Translations under genes and position numbers: made by a program
Shown here: positions 21,832 to 34,390 of the stretch, piece by piece
Numbering within the stretch: the stretch's first letter is position 1
Layout: every line of letters starts with the position of its first letter
NCBI RefSeq assembly: GCF_022965805.1
Contig: NC_133103.1
Span: 29,688,329-29,752,328 of the forward strand
Direction of reading: 5' to 3'
DNA: 64,000 bases
Origin: Primulina eburnea
Taxonomy: Eukaryota; Streptophyta; Magnoliopsida; Lamiales; Gesneriaceae
The notes under the pieces: model-generated
The model's database searches: none
Told to the model about the DNA's origin: nothing
Seen by the model: only the letters and a program-made list of their open reading frames with translations

Positions 21832-23243
21832 ATAGAAACGTCTGCTTATTCGTTTTCTTAAAAAGTACTAGAATTTTTTTTTAACACTCAATTTCTCGGC
21901 CATGTACCTTTACCCCAAGAAAATAATTTTATAAAATATTTTACCCTTTAAAAATAAACACCAACCAATTAGCATTTTAAAAATCAAGTGCAATAGTCAT
22001 AAAATAAAATCGTAAATCGTTTTAGCAAACTTAGAAAGCAATAAATGTTGAAAAGTGTAGCCCATACTAAACCTCTCAAAATCTCTCAAACCATAAATAA
22101 ATGTCGTAAAAATATTTAACTTAAAATCATAAACTTAAATGTGGAAATAGAAGCGCTGGTCCTCGGGTTATGTGCACCGACAGTCCATCAAGTCACTCGT
22201 CAAGACCTCCAATATCATAGTTACATATATCACCTGCATCATACACACCTAGTGAGTCTAAAGACTCAACACGTCCTATCCTTGATAACAAGTAATACGT
22301 AATACAGTTAACATATAACAGTGATAAATACTTTGTACTTAAAATATCATTTTCTTGACAATGCATAAACTTTAAACTTAAACAGTTTCAAAATCTTAAA
22401 CATATCACATAAACATATTCATATCATATCCATAAACGTGTTCATGTCCATATTCGTATCCATATTCATGTTCATGTTAATGCTCGTGTTTGTTGAATTC
22501 AGATCGTGATTGTGACTCGTATTCTTAATCGTATTGGGCGATGGATCCATCTAAAGAAACCACAGTACTAGGCGGCGGGGACACCAGCGATACTCTCACC
22601 CGTCAACTGGGCCTTGGCCAACGTATTAACATATTCGTATTCGTATGAGGTATTCGTATTCGTATTCGTATCAATGAAAACACGATCGTCGGGCTCCCAC
22701 TGGGACCATTACTCTCACGATATTTCCAACATGTAGTAGTCACACTCCCTTCACGTCCTTCAACATGTTAGCATCACTTAATAAAAACATGCATAATATC
22801 CTTTTTTATCTTTAAACCAAGCATGCAACATATCTTTTAAATGTCCAATTTAAACCTTAAAATCATAGACATTTAAAAATCATAATTTAACATATTAAAA
22901 TTATAAATATGCATAAACATTTTTAATAGATTAAAAATCCGTAAACATTTAAAATAAACGTTTTAACGTATAAAAATCATAAAAAGCCATAAACATTTCA
23001 AAATAAACATTTTAACATCATAGACGTTTAAAATAAATATTTAAATTATAAACATTTAAAATAAACCTTTTAACATATTAAATCATAAAATATTAAACAT
23101 ATTAACATCTTAAAAATCCATAAACATTTAAAATTGACATATTAACATATAAACATTCCTAATACTTGAAAATAGTCATATTATCACATAAAAAAGCATT
23201 CAGGAAACTTCCATGACGTTTACTAATTTCTAGGTGTAAAAAG

Positions 23244-23337
23244 ACCGTTTTACTCCTGGACGTATAAATTCACGTTTTTGACTTTTTATTACCGTTTTAC
23301 CCCAGGACGTATAAATTCACGTTTTTGACTTTTTATT
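23244..23337. repeat. 47-base tandem duplication in F2 LTR
   Basis: Two head-to-tail copies (23244-23290 and 23291-23337) differing at about three positions. The related LTR at 9606 has only one copy, near 11380-11410. Confidence 0.85.
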
Positions 23338-24577
23338 ACTTTCCTTGACTCTAACATGTCCCAAATAATTATTTAAGCCTACATGAATTTTCTCATATTT
23401 TTATTTAGCATAAATCCAGGACTTTTAAATTAATCTTTAAATGAGACATATTAATGCGTTTTAATCCCGAATTAAACCAAACCTTAGTATAAAATTCCCA
23501 AATTGAAAAATTAGACTTGTAGTAATTATTTAAGCTTAAAACTAATTTTTCATAATTTTATAAAGCTTAAAACTAGGCTTTTCAATTAGCTCGTTAATTA
23601 GCATTTCGTTAGGCGATTAAATCTCGAATAAATCCAAAACTTCTTATTTTGACCCCCAATGTTAATTATAAAATTTTTAATATTTATTCTACCCTTCCAA
23701 GTCATGAGCAACACCCGTGGACCCATGGCTCAATTTTTCCTTCTTTAATTTTCGTTTTTGACACCTTATCGAACACACCGAGCCATCTCCTAATTTACTC
23801 GAGCCACGCCCGAGCCACCTTGAGCCAAAACCTAGCCAACCCACCTAGGGACCCTATTGACCAAGCCCAACCTGAATAACCTGGACCTGGCCTGCTCAAA
23901 ACTTGTTGGACCGAACCCAACATTCTGCAGGTGTGTGTGCGTGTGTTCCCTTGAACCATTGAACTCCTATCTAGGCTAGGAGTCCTCCCAACCCTTAACC
24001 ATCGACCCACCCTGACCCTAACTGACCCTGGACCACGCTTAGACCATACCCAGACCAACCCAAGGACCTGGACGTGAGAAGAAAGCCACTGAACCAGTGG
24101 CAGCAACTTCACGCGTGTAACATGCTGTCAATGCTTCATCATGTTCCTTCAAGCGACAGCACACCCAAGCCGCACCAGCCCCTGCCCAGACCCTAGTGCA
24201 CCCTCCTAGGACCCTAATGACTCGACCTAGCCCAGCCCAAAGCCCCTAGGCCGAGCCATCTCTCCCCTGCACCAGCTTCTGCACCTGTGCTACTCCCCTT
24301 TCAAATTCTCGGGTGGAGTCCTTCTCAACAAGTACTCCTCCCCAGCCCATGGTCTCGAGTCCTAGCAAGGCTAGGACTCTTCCCCTGACCCACACGTGAC
24401 CCTAGCCCCCGCTCTGGTCCCAACCGAACCCAAGCTTAGCCAACAACTCACAAAACCGAGCCCCTCAACCCCAAGGCAGAAAAGTGCTATCACCTTTCGT
24501 TTTTCTGTTCGTGCAGTGGTTTGTGCGCGTTTTAGGACTCAAAAATCTTGTAAAAGCATGCATGTTTGATTCCTAAC

Positions 24578-26122
24578 TGTTGGAACATTTCATGTTCGCA
24601 ATCTTGATTTTGATGTTAACAAAACTTGTTATTGTGTTTCTAACATATTTACTCAAGTGTGAAGTTGCAAACACAAGAAGCAAGTTGAAACTGATTTCTG
24701 CACAAACTGAATTTCTGGCAAGCTTCGGTGTTTTGATGATATCTCTTAACTGGATGATGAAAATGACATTCCGTCAATTGGACTTATTAGAAAACTCAAT
24801 TTGGACAAGTCGTATTTCACGTCAGTTGGGCAAAATCGGATGTTATCATGGTCTAACTGATCGCTCAATTACCGAACTGATCACACGAAAACAGCAATCA
24901 GTTGGGTTTGAGCAGCTGTGGTATTTTGGTCGTATCTCTCAGCTCGGTTATCGAAACGAAGCGATTCAGTATGAGTTGGAAATATAAGACGAAGATCAAC
25001 AAATCATCTTGAGAAGTCAAAGTCTGAATCGAAGCTTACGATGCTGATAAATGACGATGAAACTACTGGTTCTGCACAAACTGAAATCAGCTAGGCTTTT
25101 CAGCACACCAGCTGAAACTGAACCAGCTGCTGACCTGCTGACCCACCAACTGAACTGAACCAGCAGTTGACCAACTGAACTGAACCAGTTGAACTGAACG
25201 ACTAGTTCAGTTGACCAGTTGACCAGAGTTGACCAGTCGGGAAAATGCCCAGCAAGCTGAATTTGACCGTTGCAATCTCGGAAACAGTACATAAACTTTT
25301 CAAACGGCCATATTCTTGTGTCTAACGTATATACCATTGTTGGGGCTTATAAATACAACATATTGAAGATCAAACAACAGCTTTTGAAGTGGATTCAAAG
25401 CATGGGCAGCTAGCATGAATAAATTAGCTAGATTGAGAGCACAAGCCCTTGTGTGAGGATACATTTGAGATGTATACTGTAACTGATAAATTCTTCACAC
25501 ACGATCACTCACACATATACAAGAGAGTTGAAGTTCAAAGATTAGTTGAGTGAGTCTTGCACAAAGACGTAAAACTTGTGTATGTAGTCTTTGCATATGA
25601 GACATTAAACAATATGCTGATTGTGAGGTGCTGCCTACAATCTTGAGTGCTAGAAGTTCAGTTTAGGCAGTAGTGTAAGTCCTAACTGAATGTGTTTGTA
25701 CAAGGTGTTGTATAAATCAAAGTCTTCTAGTGAATCCTTCCCAAGGGGAAGAAGGGGTGACGTAGGAGTATTTAAATCTCCGAACATCCATAAACAAATT
25801 CGTGTCTATTTGTTTATTGCATTTACTTATCATTTTCGTAGTTTTTAAAGGATGCATTGTTGAAGCATTTTATGTGTTCTTCAAATACCAAAATATTGCA
25901 TACCAAGTGTTTGATAAAATGCTTCAACTAAAATATTTTTACTCATTCAACTTGCATATATTTTAAATGGTTTACAAAATACTTATTCGGTTTCTACGAA
26001 GGATTATTTCGAGTGTTTTCCGCTTGATTTCATATCAAACTTGATTTAATTCATAGGTGTTCAATATTTCAAGAACCGAGCTATTGTAGCTCATCGATTT
26101 TACTCCCTAACCGATCCTAACA
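24578..26122 (+). mobile_element. Solo Copia LTR, TSD CTAAC
   Basis: Starts TGTTGGAACATTT at 24578 and ends ACCGATCCTAACA at 26122. Perfect five-base duplications CTAAC flank it (24573-24577 and 26123-26127). There is no PBS or internal region, so LTR-LTR recombination removed the interior. It shares the block GAAGGGGTGACGTAGGAGTA (25751-25770) with E1, A and B. A TATA-like TATAAATA lies near 25350. It is nested in the 5' LTR of F2. Confidence 0.93.
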
Positions 26123-26906
26123 CTAACCTATGGCAGTCCCTCATACCTCATACAACCATGTTTTTGAAACAACACCAAGCTTTAAAATTCATGAACATGC
26201 AGAAAAACGAAAATAATTCAACACAACACATGTTTTCCATAAAATTCATGCATAAAAATATAATATGGTGTGATGATGTTTTGAAGGAAAGAATAGGCGT
26301 GCTTTTGCATTTTAAATGCACGGAAAACTGTTGTCGATTGAGAAGAACGGAGCAGGAACCATGGCATGAAATCTCCTTGAGCTTCCACCGAAATTTTGCT
26401 TCAAATTGTGTGTGTGTGCCGTGTTCTAAGAGGAGTTTTTCGGTGCAAAAAAATCCAGAAAGTGGCGTGACCAAAGTGTAGGTTTAGGGTGAGTTTTATA
26501 TATTAAATACTAATCAAACACTAAGAAGGCTTTAGGCCTATTAAGCCAATAACTAAGGCCCATTAGTTTTAATTAGAAATTAATAAAATATTATCAAAGT
26601 TTTTGTTTAAATAAATTTGTAATTTATTAGCCGGGTTGTCAAAAAGCTCGTAATTTTGTTGCAAACCCAACATCGATAAAAGTTGTGTCCCGGCGTATAA
26701 AATCAGCTTAAAATCTTTTATTTTCAAAAATAAGAACATTTTACGTTTTTCAGCCCTCGGTCTCCGTTCTTCGATCGCAACTTGATAAATCCTTAAAAAT
26801 ACAATTTTATGCATAATGACAATAAAATCCTATTGAACATAATCATGAATATCACATAATTAATTAAGCAATTAAAATAATATAATTAACCATTTTTCAG
26901 AATTCC

Positions 26907-27257
26907 TATATGCGGCAATAACGTCAATATTCTTCTGACAATCGTACAATGTAAACTCTGATATGCGGCATTCCACTACGAGTTCCAGTCTACTTTGTAA
27001 TGTTCTTTTCAACTGATGACATGTACAGCTGAGTGATCAGCTGATATGAAGACATTAGTAAGCACTCAACTGAATATATCAACTGATTAATTTCCAACTG
27101 ATCAGTCAGTTGACTCTGTAAATTCAGTTCGGCTGGTTTCAGTTGCCCTTAATAAACTGCACATTAATCTTCAGAAAGGCAACTGACAGTTCGTGATCAG
27201 TTAGTCCAATAAATTTATCTCTTAGTTTGCCAAACCACCGAAATTAAGTTTCCAACA
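26907..27257 (-). repeat. 3' LTR of B, inner piece
   Basis: Matches 52612-52934 of the 5' LTR and ends TTTCCAACA at 27257, next to the PPT. About 350 bases that the 5' LTR has between the two pieces (roughly 52259-52611) are missing on both sides of Gypsy F2, so a deletion accompanied or followed that insertion. Confidence 0.8.
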
Positions 27258-27272
27258 ATTTCCCCCTTTTTT
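27258..27272 (-). other. Polypurine tract of B next to the 3' LTR
   Basis: The minus-strand purine run AAAAAAGGGGGAAAT abuts the LTR start TGTTGG. It is the usual primer for plus-strand DNA synthesis. Confidence 0.85.
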
Positions 27273-27577
27273 GTGTTTGACAAAACTTGTAACGAATGAT
27301 CTCATCAACTGAACTTAAAAAATAATCTTCGATTTCATTGAATATAAAATAACTCTTCTAATGTACAGATTCGTACAAAGAATGAAGTAAATATCTAATC
27401 CAATGTACAGATTCGTACAAAGAATAAAGAATCTAACAAGTATTCAACCTTTAAACTGAAGTCAGTTGATCTTCACACATTCTTCTTATTTCCTTTGTCT
27501 TCTTGTGTCTCTATAATGATTTCCCCCTTTTTGTCAAGCACATCCACTTTCCTTGTTAAAACACGAACATCAGTTGC
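27273..27577 (-). other. 3' untranslated tail of B
   Basis: No ORF. It holds a second polypurine tract on the minus strand at 27521-27532 and two near-identical stretches (near 27360-27385 and 27400-27425, both with TGTACAGATTCGTACAAAGA). It ends at the target site of the solo LTR (GTTGC, 27573-27577) and continues at 31731. Confidence 0.6.
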
Positions 27578-29499
27578 TGTAGCGTACCGTACTTTTCATA
27601 CTGAAAATTTGCGGAAAAATTTTAAATTTTCTTAAACATAAAATAACATTCAAAGTTTTCCATAAAAATATCTCAACTAAGTCCCCCATAAGACATGGCG
27701 GTTCAAAGTACTACAATAAAATTTGCTCACAAAAGTTTTTCTCAAAGTGTTTCCCTCAAAACATGAAGTCAGAGTAAATTAACATTTGCATAAAAACATA
27801 AACATTGCGGTCCTCGGGTTAGCCTCTCGCTCAGTCCAAGCCTGCCCCTTGGTCGCCACCTCCTGTCTCCTCATCCACATACTCACCTGTATCGATCAAG
27901 TCTAGTGAGTCTAAAGACTCAACACGTATAAACTGGAATAACGAGTACTACGTAATAAAATCGAATGCACTTTAAAATAGGACATACATAACTCGAAGCT
28001 TAAACTTGCATAATAAACTTGGACATACCTACGTACAGAACTAGACGTGCCATCAACATAAACTTTCATAAACAAACTGCATACTTTAACATACATAATT
28101 TCATCATTTTGCGTAGAGGATGTTTCAAGGCAAGTGACCCATACATAATAGACGCCTGATCAGACAAACAACAGTACTGGGCTGACAGGGACGTATCCAC
28201 TGCCACATACATGAGATCCCCGTTCATAATTTAATGGGCTGGTTGGTCCCCGTTCATAATTTAACGCTTTCCAACCACGATCTAACCTGTTAATAATTTA
28301 ACGGGATGGAGAGGTCCTCGGCCACGTTCACCGACTTCCAAACCCATTCATAATTTGGTCACGAGACAATTAACATACCTCAAAAACTTAAAATATTTTC
28401 TTTTGCACGTCCACGTACTTACTTGGCGTTGAGGGATTCGTTGGACTTCGACTGGGGCCGTTGCTGCACATACTAACATGAATTTGCATACTTAACTTGC
28501 ATAACTTAACGTAGAAATCATACTTACTCTCCAGCTCGACCACTACTTAGGACATTCTAAAATTTCCCATGATGCGACCTTGATAATCCTTGCACTAAAC
28601 CATGACATCAAACCTCAAAGCATGCTAAAATATTATCCCAAAAATATGCAAGACACGGACCCCGTGCCCAGGTCCGGCCTTGGGTCCGTGTAGGTACTGT
28701 AAAATGTGTGTGCAGAAAAGGGGAGACACGGACCCCGTACTTTGGTCCGTGTAGGGGTCCGTGTAGACTCTGGAAAAAGGCACTCCGGAAGAACAAAGGC
28801 ACGGACCCCGTGTCGAGGTCCGGGTAAGGGTCCGTGTACTCTCGGTTTCTCTACACCTGCGAGGAAACTTATGCAATGTCTATTCACCCAATTTGACACT
28901 TAAATGATGTAATTCAACACCTTACGACTCTTCTTAGGACACCATAACATTGCACCAAAACCCGTACAAACTCCCCAAAACACGACGTCCCCTCTACTAC
29001 CCAATGCAACACAAAAAAACGGCAATTGACATCAAATCGATTTCCTACGTCTTCCCACTAGTTCAATTGCATAACGACACGAATCGAAGACGCAATAACC
29101 ATCTTAACAACATGCTAACCATACCTAAACGCAGCAACGATCGCCCGTCGATCCCCAACGAAGCCTGCAACATATAGACTTCAAGACACAAATTTTTGCA
29201 AAAGTCGCAGTTTGAGCAGTCACACGAAAAACGTCATAACTAACTCAATTATCATCCAAAAATCTCGAATTTTATATCAAATCGAAGGCATCGAAAGTTC
29301 TACAATTTTCTAGTTGAAAGTTTTCTCAAAATCTTGACCGAAAATTCGTAGTTTCAACCAGAACAGTAAAAACGTGATCTTTAGATCTAAAAAGGGCTCC
29401 AAAAGCGATTTAAACATGATTGCTCAAACTTCTACATAACATGTAGTAGCCCGAATTCCAAATTGGGTAATTAACGGATTATTGGTGATTAATCATGAT

Positions 29500-29787
29500 C
29501 GGAAGGTCCGAAGATGGTTCGGAAGCACCGAAGAGTTCGGAAGGTCCGAAGTGAGTTCGTTGGATCCGATCATTAGGTGTCAAGAGTTGATCAACACGTG
29601 GGAGTTCGGACGTTCCGAAGTGTAGGTTCGGTGGATCCGATCATGAGGTGTCAAGAGCAGCTGGACACGTGCATGTTCGGACGGTCCGAAGTGTATGATC
29701 GGAGGATCCGATCATGAGCTGTCAAGAGCCAATGGACACGTAGCGTTCGGACGTTCCGAAGTGATGTTCGGAGGATCCGAACATGGC
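29500..29787 (+). repeat. 70-base tandem array with TTCGGA/TCCGAA palindromes
   Basis: Four units with TTCGG anchors at about 29535, 29604, 29675 and 29745 (spacing 69-71). Each has a palindrome of the TTCGGACGTTCCGAA type, a GGATCCGA word and TGTCAAGAG. It lies just upstream of the TATA box. Confidence 0.9.
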
Positions 29788-29788
29788 C

Positions 29789-29796
29789 TATAAATA
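29789..29796 (+). promoter_or_regulatory. TATA box of the solo LTR at 29442
   Basis: TATAAATA directly after the 70-base array. The position, 347 bases into the LTR, is sensible for a U3/R boundary. Confidence 0.7.
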
Positions 29797-31730
29797 GTGC
29801 TCGGATTTCTCATTTGTGACTTGCCAATTCATGATTTTGCCTCATAGTTGAGAGGATTTGGAAGGTTTCTAGGGTTAGTTGTTGGTCGAGCGATAGCCAA
29901 GAGCTGCCAGGAGTAGTAGCGTAGCGGCGTCTGAGTTACGAGGCAATCGACATCAAAGGGCTGTCGACGGACGAAGGTAAACCCTAAACCTTTGGTAGTA
30001 CTAGGGAGTACTGGTTTTGCTAGCCGAGCATGGTAGTATTGTTCATTGGGTATGCTCTTGATGAATAGGCTTGGATTAGACCTGTTGTCTGGTTGTTCCA
30101 GTGGATTAGGATTGCTGTGATAGAGGTACGAAAGTACTATCCGAGATATCCTGGTTGAGTATACATTCATATATGTGTTGCATGATTATGTGGTGCATTG
30201 ATATATGTCATATGATGCATGCTATTATGTCACGTTTATTACTGCACGTTGCATTTCATGTTGAGCCGTACCTCCTTTGAGATAGCCTTTACTGTTGAGC
30301 TGTATCTCTTTCGAGATAAGCTATATCTTGGGGCCGCTCAGCCCTGTCTTGTGGACGCATGGACACCGAGAGTACACAGTGGCCGACGGGTCGGGAGGGC
30401 TTCGGTGGTCCGGGACATTTTAGGTCCACGTCCCTCTTGTAGTGGATGCAGTGACCCAGAGGTGTACCGCGCGGCACTATCCACTTGGCGCCTCTAGACT
30501 GAGCATTGTTGAGATCCTTTCCTTTGTGACTCCTGTTTCTTGACTACCCCGGTATCATGATCATAGCATGTGCATTTCATATAGGTCTGTATACTCATAC
30601 TTTTGTACTGGGCGTTCTTATCGCTCACGTCCTCGGTTTTGTTTATTCTTGGACACCCCATTCCCACGGGGCAGGCCTCAGGTTGGACAGCTCAGGAGGA
30701 GCAGGAGGAGGACGTGAGTATCTGGTTGGTTTAGTTTATCGGTATTGTTTTGATTCGATATGGTTGTATTGGATATTTTATTTTGAGTTATTCTAGACTT
30801 CGATTGGGTTGTATAACCATCATTTTGTTGACTTTTCCGCTGTTATCTCTGATTATTGTTAATTAGGTTAATTGCATGCTTAGTTTTTGATTAGTAGGTG
30901 ATTCTGGAACGGGTCACTACATAACATACACACGGTTTTACGCATAAATAACAACGCACGCATAATATGACATGATCGATGAATCAAGAACAGAATATAC
31001 GTGCCTTTGATATTTAAAAATATCGATACGACGATACCGAAACGGAGACGGTGCGAGGCTCGGTCCGGGACGAACGTGGCACTAAAGTCTTGCAATAAAA
31101 TTCACGAAAACTTGTTGAAATGCTGAAGGGATTGGGGGCGGCTGCTTTCTACCTTAGAACCCTAGGTCTTCTTTCTTTTAAAATCTGAAAATGAGATGTG
31201 TAGGGTGTGTTGTGTGTTTTAGTCTGTGTAAAAACGTGTAAGTGTGTGTGAGTGTGTGTAAAGTTTGTGTGTGTTTTTAATTAGGAGAAATTTGTGCTAA
31301 ATTAGCTAAATTAAATGCTAATTAAAAGTTAACACACACTAATTAAATCAAACTCCCCATTTAAAAATGATTACACACTAATTTTAAAAGTTCCAAACTC
31401 TTAATTTACTAAACACCCAAATAAGGCTTTAAAAATGCTAAAACTAAATAAATTATTTAAAACGCCTCATCCTTAACTTTAAAATAAAATACCGCATTTA
31501 AAATTTCCACCAATCGTCACCGGTCTCTTTTCCTCAATCCCGCCTCGAATAATCGCCTGGAACATGAAACTCGAAAAACATTTTAACGTGCATCCAATTA
31601 AACATGAATAATTTAAAATAATGCAGTTAAATAAATCATGCAATACTAAGACTCGTTTTAAATTTCAAATAAATGCTTTAACAATTAAATAAATGCATGG
31701 GTTATACGTGTACTGAATTCGGGCACTACA

Positions 31731-34390
31731 GTTGCAATATCTGATATGGAATTCATCATAATGTTTTGCAACAAATCAATCCTTTTAGTGACTTTTTCTT
31801 TAAGAAAGTTAAATTGCCTACCGACTAATGCTTGAGTTTGGAAGTGAGATTCAGTCGACAGTCTATCTTTCTTGATTTCTTCAGTCTGGAGATAGAGAGC
31901 AGTCACACTCTTATTAAGTTGATTCAATCTGTCCGTTGTAAATTCATAGTTCGAGTTGAGCTTCAAGGTATGTGCAAGTTGAGTAGATTGTATTGCATAA
32001 ATATCAGTCATCATATTGGCAAGATTCAACTGAACGGTTTGAAGTTCTTCAAATAGGGCATCAGTGTCTGAAATTCCAGGATACATGGCCCTGAAAGTTT
32101 CTGGAATCTGTTCCCTTTCTTGTTGAGTAAATATAACCATTGCACCGTCAGTTGGTTCTGATTCATGCGCTACTATTTCTGAAATTTCTTCAGTTGTAGG
32201 TTCCTGGGGAGGAGATGAGACAGATGGAAGAGCATAAGTAGAGGAAGGTTCTTCGGTTGGTTCGACCACTGCTTCTTCAGCTGGTTCAACAACTGGTTCT
32301 TCAGCTGGTTCAACAACTGGTTCTTTAGTTGGTTGAGAGACTGCCTGTATAGTTTGGTCCAAAACTACCTGTTCAGTCACAACTTCTGACTGAACTAGCT
32401 CTTTAGTTGGTTGTTCAAAAATGGGTTCCTCAATCGGTGCTTCAAAATTGACAGCTTGAACAGCTGGTTCTTCAGTAATAATCACATCTTCAACTGATCT
32501 AGAATTGTCCAGCTGAATATCGGAGGTTACTGATTTAATGACCTCATCTAGATTTGTCAGTGATAATTCAGATTCAGTATATGGCATTCGATCAGCAGTT
32601 GAAGATTGAGATGCTGATGATGGAGATGTAGGTTGGGCAACTAAAGTGGAAGGTTCAGTTGCCTTTTGAGTAGTTGCAGCAGCTGAGTCTTTGGGTGGCT
32701 CTTCAACTGACTGTTCAGCTGGTTCTTCATCAGTTGATAAGTCTTGTGTAGCCGCTGGAATGATCAGTTCTTAATCCATTTCCCAGTTATTGATTTGCAT
32801 ATGTAAGCAGAGAAGATCCGAGTGCAGTTGATTGTGCAAAGCTGTATCATGAAAGCAGTTGGACTTGAAGGATCAAAATTCTGACACAACTCAACAACTA
32901 TCTTTTGAAGCTTCTTGGCTCTCAGTTGATCGAACAAATAACTCTTGCGTTCCAGAGCCTGAACTATTGTAGAAGCTTTGACTACTCTCAGAACAGCAGT
33001 CTGTAGTTCAATAAACTTCTTCAGTTTAGTCTTCGACTGAAGCTGTTTAGCAAAGACTTTAGTTCTGAAATTTACCCACTCATTATAGGTCTTGAGTTTG
33101 TTTGCTCGAATTCATTGATCTCTTTCCAGATGAGATAAATGTGCGTTTGAATCGCATTAGTTGGTATTGATTCTTCTTGCATCTTCCCTTCGTCCTTGGA
33201 ATCAGTTAGGACATGAGGGATGCTCAACCTTGTTGTAGTTGCATCAATCTTCTCTCTGATCACTATTCCCTTAGGTCTGGCAGGAGGTAGCGAAGTGTAC
33301 CCAGAAATAGTGATCAGTGGAGCCTTAACTCCAGAAAGCTTTGTTTTGTCACTAGATTCAGTGAATTTCTTCTTTAGCAGTATGCTAGACAGGGGAAACT
33401 GATTCTCAGTTGAGGGTTAAGTTGGAATAGCCTTGATAGGATGTTCAGCTCCTGACTGCATCAGTCGATCAGTTGGGATGGTTCCAACTGCAGCAGTAGG
33501 TTTGGTCTACAAAGTTTGTGGCTTCTTCACAACTTTGGGAGAAGGAATCCTCTCAGAATCGGTTTCGCTGACAATCAGCTTGCGCTTGATTGTCTTCTTT
33601 TCCGTGATTTTTTGACTGATTTGGGAGCTCCTTCCATCCCAATTTCCTTCTTCACTTGAATGAACTGCTCAGGTGACATGTCCAGTTCCTGCTTAGGTGG
33701 CTGGACAGTTTTGGCATTGAAAATCTTTATCTTTGATGATTTTTCTGAATCATCAGTCACCATTTCTTTAACCTTCAGCACATGGCTGGGCTGTACTGCA
33801 AAGCCCTTTGACTGCTTTGATGACTGAAACATATTACTCAGAATGTTGAAGATTATGTTCCTCCAGTTCATCTTCTTTTCAACCATGATTGCAGTCATAT
33901 CTTGAAACTTTTCTAGAGTGAGGGCAGCAAATGATCCTGCATTTTCCAAGAGGCCCTTGGCTATAATATCAGACAACAGTTGTACTTCTGGCTTCAATTT
34001 CTTCTTAGGATAAAAAATTTTGATCTTCTGACCAACAGCAGAGAGGGTAGTTTGCATCTCCTCAATATCGGATGCCTTCACCTGAGAAAGGTTGGTTAGC
34101 CCATCAGTAGGTAGTTGGAAGATATTTCAGAAGAACTCCTCCTCAATGATCAGCAACTGACCATTTACAGTCGACGCAATACTGCCTTCTTGAGTGATAT
34201 AGCTGGTTGCGTAGAAATCTTGAACTTCTTTGACAAAGATTTCTTGGGAAGATAATCCCAGAAATTGCTTCAAACCGGCTTGTTCCAGTTTCAGAAAGAC
34301 ATTCTTGAATCCATTGTCCTTTACAGTTAACACTGAGTCGAAATCGATTGTCGTAGCATTCCTGAGGTGAGCTGGGATCTGGTTTGCCAT
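31731..34390 (-). pseudogene. 3' sense ORF ('ORF3') of B, broken
   Basis: Minus-strand frame from ATG 34390 (MANQIPAHL). Open pieces are 34390-34127, 34081-33575 and 32587-31731; the part in between (33574-32588) is readable only in short pieces. The first two match ORF3 of E1. The last is acidic and repetitive (EPVVEPAEE repeated near 32300) and then helical, until the solo LTR cuts it at 31730. A pyrimidine run followed by CAG lies 15 bases before the ATG (34408-34406), an acceptor-like site. There is no visible signal peptide or transmembrane segment. Function unknown. Confidence 0.72.

Larger units (their letters stand above)
21833..26906 (-). repeat. 5' LTR of F2 (about 3.5 kb plus a nested solo LTR)
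   Basis: Without the insert at 24578-26122 and one TSD copy, the LTR is about 3524 bases. Its PBS-side end reads TA instead of CA on the minus strand. It holds a conserved hairpin (plus strand GAGTCTAAAGACTC near 22256), a 47-base tandem pair at 23244-23337 and a GTATTC run near 22636-22672. The plus-strand LTR at 9606 is a relative. Confidence 0.82.
29442..30921 (+). mobile_element. Solo LTR, TSD TAACA, inside the solo LTR at 27578
   Basis: 1480 bases from TGTAGTAGCCC (29442) to GGGTCACTACA (30921), flanked by perfect TAACA (29437-29441 and 30922-30926). U3 carries a 70-base tandem array (29500-29787) followed at once by TATAAATA (29789-29796). There is no related internal region in the window. 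The family is probably Gypsy, judged from end words shared with the other Gypsy LTRs here. Confidence 0.93.
27578..31730 (-). mobile_element. Solo Gypsy-type LTR with nested solo LTR, TSD GTTGC
   Basis: Minus-strand LTR of the same family as 55998-58818: plus-strand start TGTAGCGTACCGTAC (27578), end GGCACTACA (31730). Perfect GTTGC duplications are at 27573-27577 and 31731-31735. It holds three 73-base units (CACGGACCCCGTG-type words at 28654, 28727 and 28800), GTTCATAATTTAACG repeats (28220-28370) and the conserved hairpin (27908-27925). Without the nested LTR it is about 2.67 kb. It has no PBS or interior. It is inserted in ORF3 / 3' tail of B. Confidence 0.92.

Noticed and set aside
26148..26481. 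Pair of overlapping frames of about 107 codons on both strands
   Set aside because: They mirror each other within the F2 LTR; such mirror frames are typical of non-coding sequence with few stops.
32588..34390. ORF3 as a retroviral envelope gene
   Set aside because: The position fits, but I see no signal peptide, transmembrane segment or Cys-rich ectodomain in the readable pieces.
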